Below the pieces are notes generated by a model. The model was given only the letters and a program-made list of their open reading frames with translations, had not been told where the DNA came from and did no database searches. The position numbers and the translations under genes are program-made. A stretch of DNA of 64,000 bases. It comes from Saprospiraceae bacterium (GTDB lineage Bacteria; Bacteroidota; Bacteroidia; Chitinophagales; Saprospiraceae). This document shows, piece by piece, positions 63,731 to 64,000 of the stretch. Each line of letters starts with the position of its first letter. Positions within the stretch are counted from its first letter, which is position 1. Where the stretch lies: positions 248,001 to 312,000 of the forward strand of contig JADJTQ010000012.1 in assembly GCA_016711125.1 (NCBI GenBank). The letters are read 5' to 3'.

Positions 63731-64000
63731 TTATTTAATGTTCAGTCGACTATGATGTTTTCCATAAATAAAATAGATGAGGAAGCCAAGAGCCATCCAA
63801 ATAATCAATCTCATCCATGTATCGCCCGGCAAGGTAAGCATAACCCCCAGTGACGTGAGCACTCCCATAATTGGTACAAATGGAAAAAAGGGAGCCTTGA
63901 ATGGTCGCTCCAATTCTGGTTCTTTATAGCGTAAGACCAAAATTCCTGCACTTACGATAGCAAAGGCTAAAAGGGTGCCGATCGATACCAACTCACCCAA
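63731..64000 (-). CDS. Amino acid permease (APC family), C-terminal part
   Basis: The minus frame is open to the window end, so the N-terminus lies outside. The visible 90 residues hold LVSIGTLLAFAIVSAGILVLRYKEPELERPFKAPFFP, typical of cationic amino acid/APC permeases (the RPFKAP-like motif after a helix), then two more helices (VPIMGVLTSLGVMLTLPGD, IIWMALGFLIYFIYG) and a short charged end. Inner-membrane transport of amino acids. Confidence 0.85.
   Translation of the reverse strand: MGELVSIGTLLAFAIVSAGILVLRYKEPELERPFKAPFFPFVPIMGVLTSLGVMLTLPGDTWMRLIIWMALGFLIYFIYGKHHSRLNIK

Noticed and set aside
1..64000. CRISPR array, prophage or conjugative element
   Set aside because: No regularly spaced repeats, no phage structural, integrase or relaxase genes; the only mobile element is the IS4-type insertion.

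Overview
The window looks like part of a Bacteroidota chromosome, most probably from the Saprospirales/Chitinophagales side of the phylum. The evidence is: secreted proteins carrying type IX secretion (T9SS) sorting tails of both type A and type B; promoters of the TAnnTTTG kind; almost no Shine-Dalgarno sequences and several TTG/GTG starts; a bacillithiol-associated YtxJ; a DUF1835 protein; and an Mpl-type murein recycling ligase. There is no rRNA, no convincing tRNA, no CRISPR array and no prophage.

Layout. 1-2625 (minus): a NUC1-type endonuclease cut by the window edge, then a T9SS type B surface protein. 2848-5176: a small secreted-protein gene whose 3' end carries an IS4-family insertion with 15-bp terminal repeats and a 10-bp target duplication. 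5259-10392 (plus): rarA, an acyl-CoA dehydrogenase, a small zinc-ribbon protein, a glycerophosphodiesterase and a DUF1835 protein. 10404-14067 (minus): an exported protein, a VWA protein, a peroxiredoxin-like protein and mdh. 14357-24240 (plus): an M43 metalloprotease, sucC, xseA-xseB, mutS, an SDR, a CAP-domain protein and a small exported protein. 24237-28966 (minus): a large M16 lipoprotein protease and ffh. 29166-37125 (plus): yidC, gpsA, ppk1, a deformylase-like gene, a coiled-coil protein and a PLP enzyme. 37233-39652 (minus): a tight mnmA-lipoprotein-rimM run. 39779-42853 (plus): a D-aminoacylase-like lipoprotein and an M48 lipoprotein. 43720-45907: a divergent hexuronate pair (SDR and uxuA). 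46066-49158 (minus): a YfcE-type phosphodiesterase and a very large His/Tyr-rich T9SS protein. 49484-54710: a C1 protease, DUF697-SHOCT, an Mrr-like nuclease, a hydroxyproline dehydratase-type enzyme and pdhB. 55110-64000: a TlpA-like protein, mpl, ytxJ-mnmD, a hydrolase, a PLP enzyme, a DMT transporter, a W/H-rich exported protein and an amino-acid permease end.

The strongest signal in the window is the density of single-base indels, about two dozen, nearly all in short mononucleotide runs. They split otherwise well-conserved housekeeping genes (ffh, yidC, mutS, mdh, ppk1, mnmA, mpl, the M16 and M48 proteases and others). Correcting each one restores a full-length family member whose length is divisible by three. 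Because genes that cannot be lost are hit, I favour uncorrected sequencing or assembly errors over real decay, and I annotate such loci as single genes. At least one gene (the glycerophosphodiesterase) hides a compensating pair inside an apparently intact ORF.

I see no convincing new multi-gene system. The best leads are the reconstructable IS4 insertion, the His/Tyr/Gly-rich T9SS protein, the zinc-ribbon protein with an upstream dyad, the DUF697-SHOCT/Mrr convergent pair, and the unassigned coding remnants at 24237-24454 and 43257-43463.
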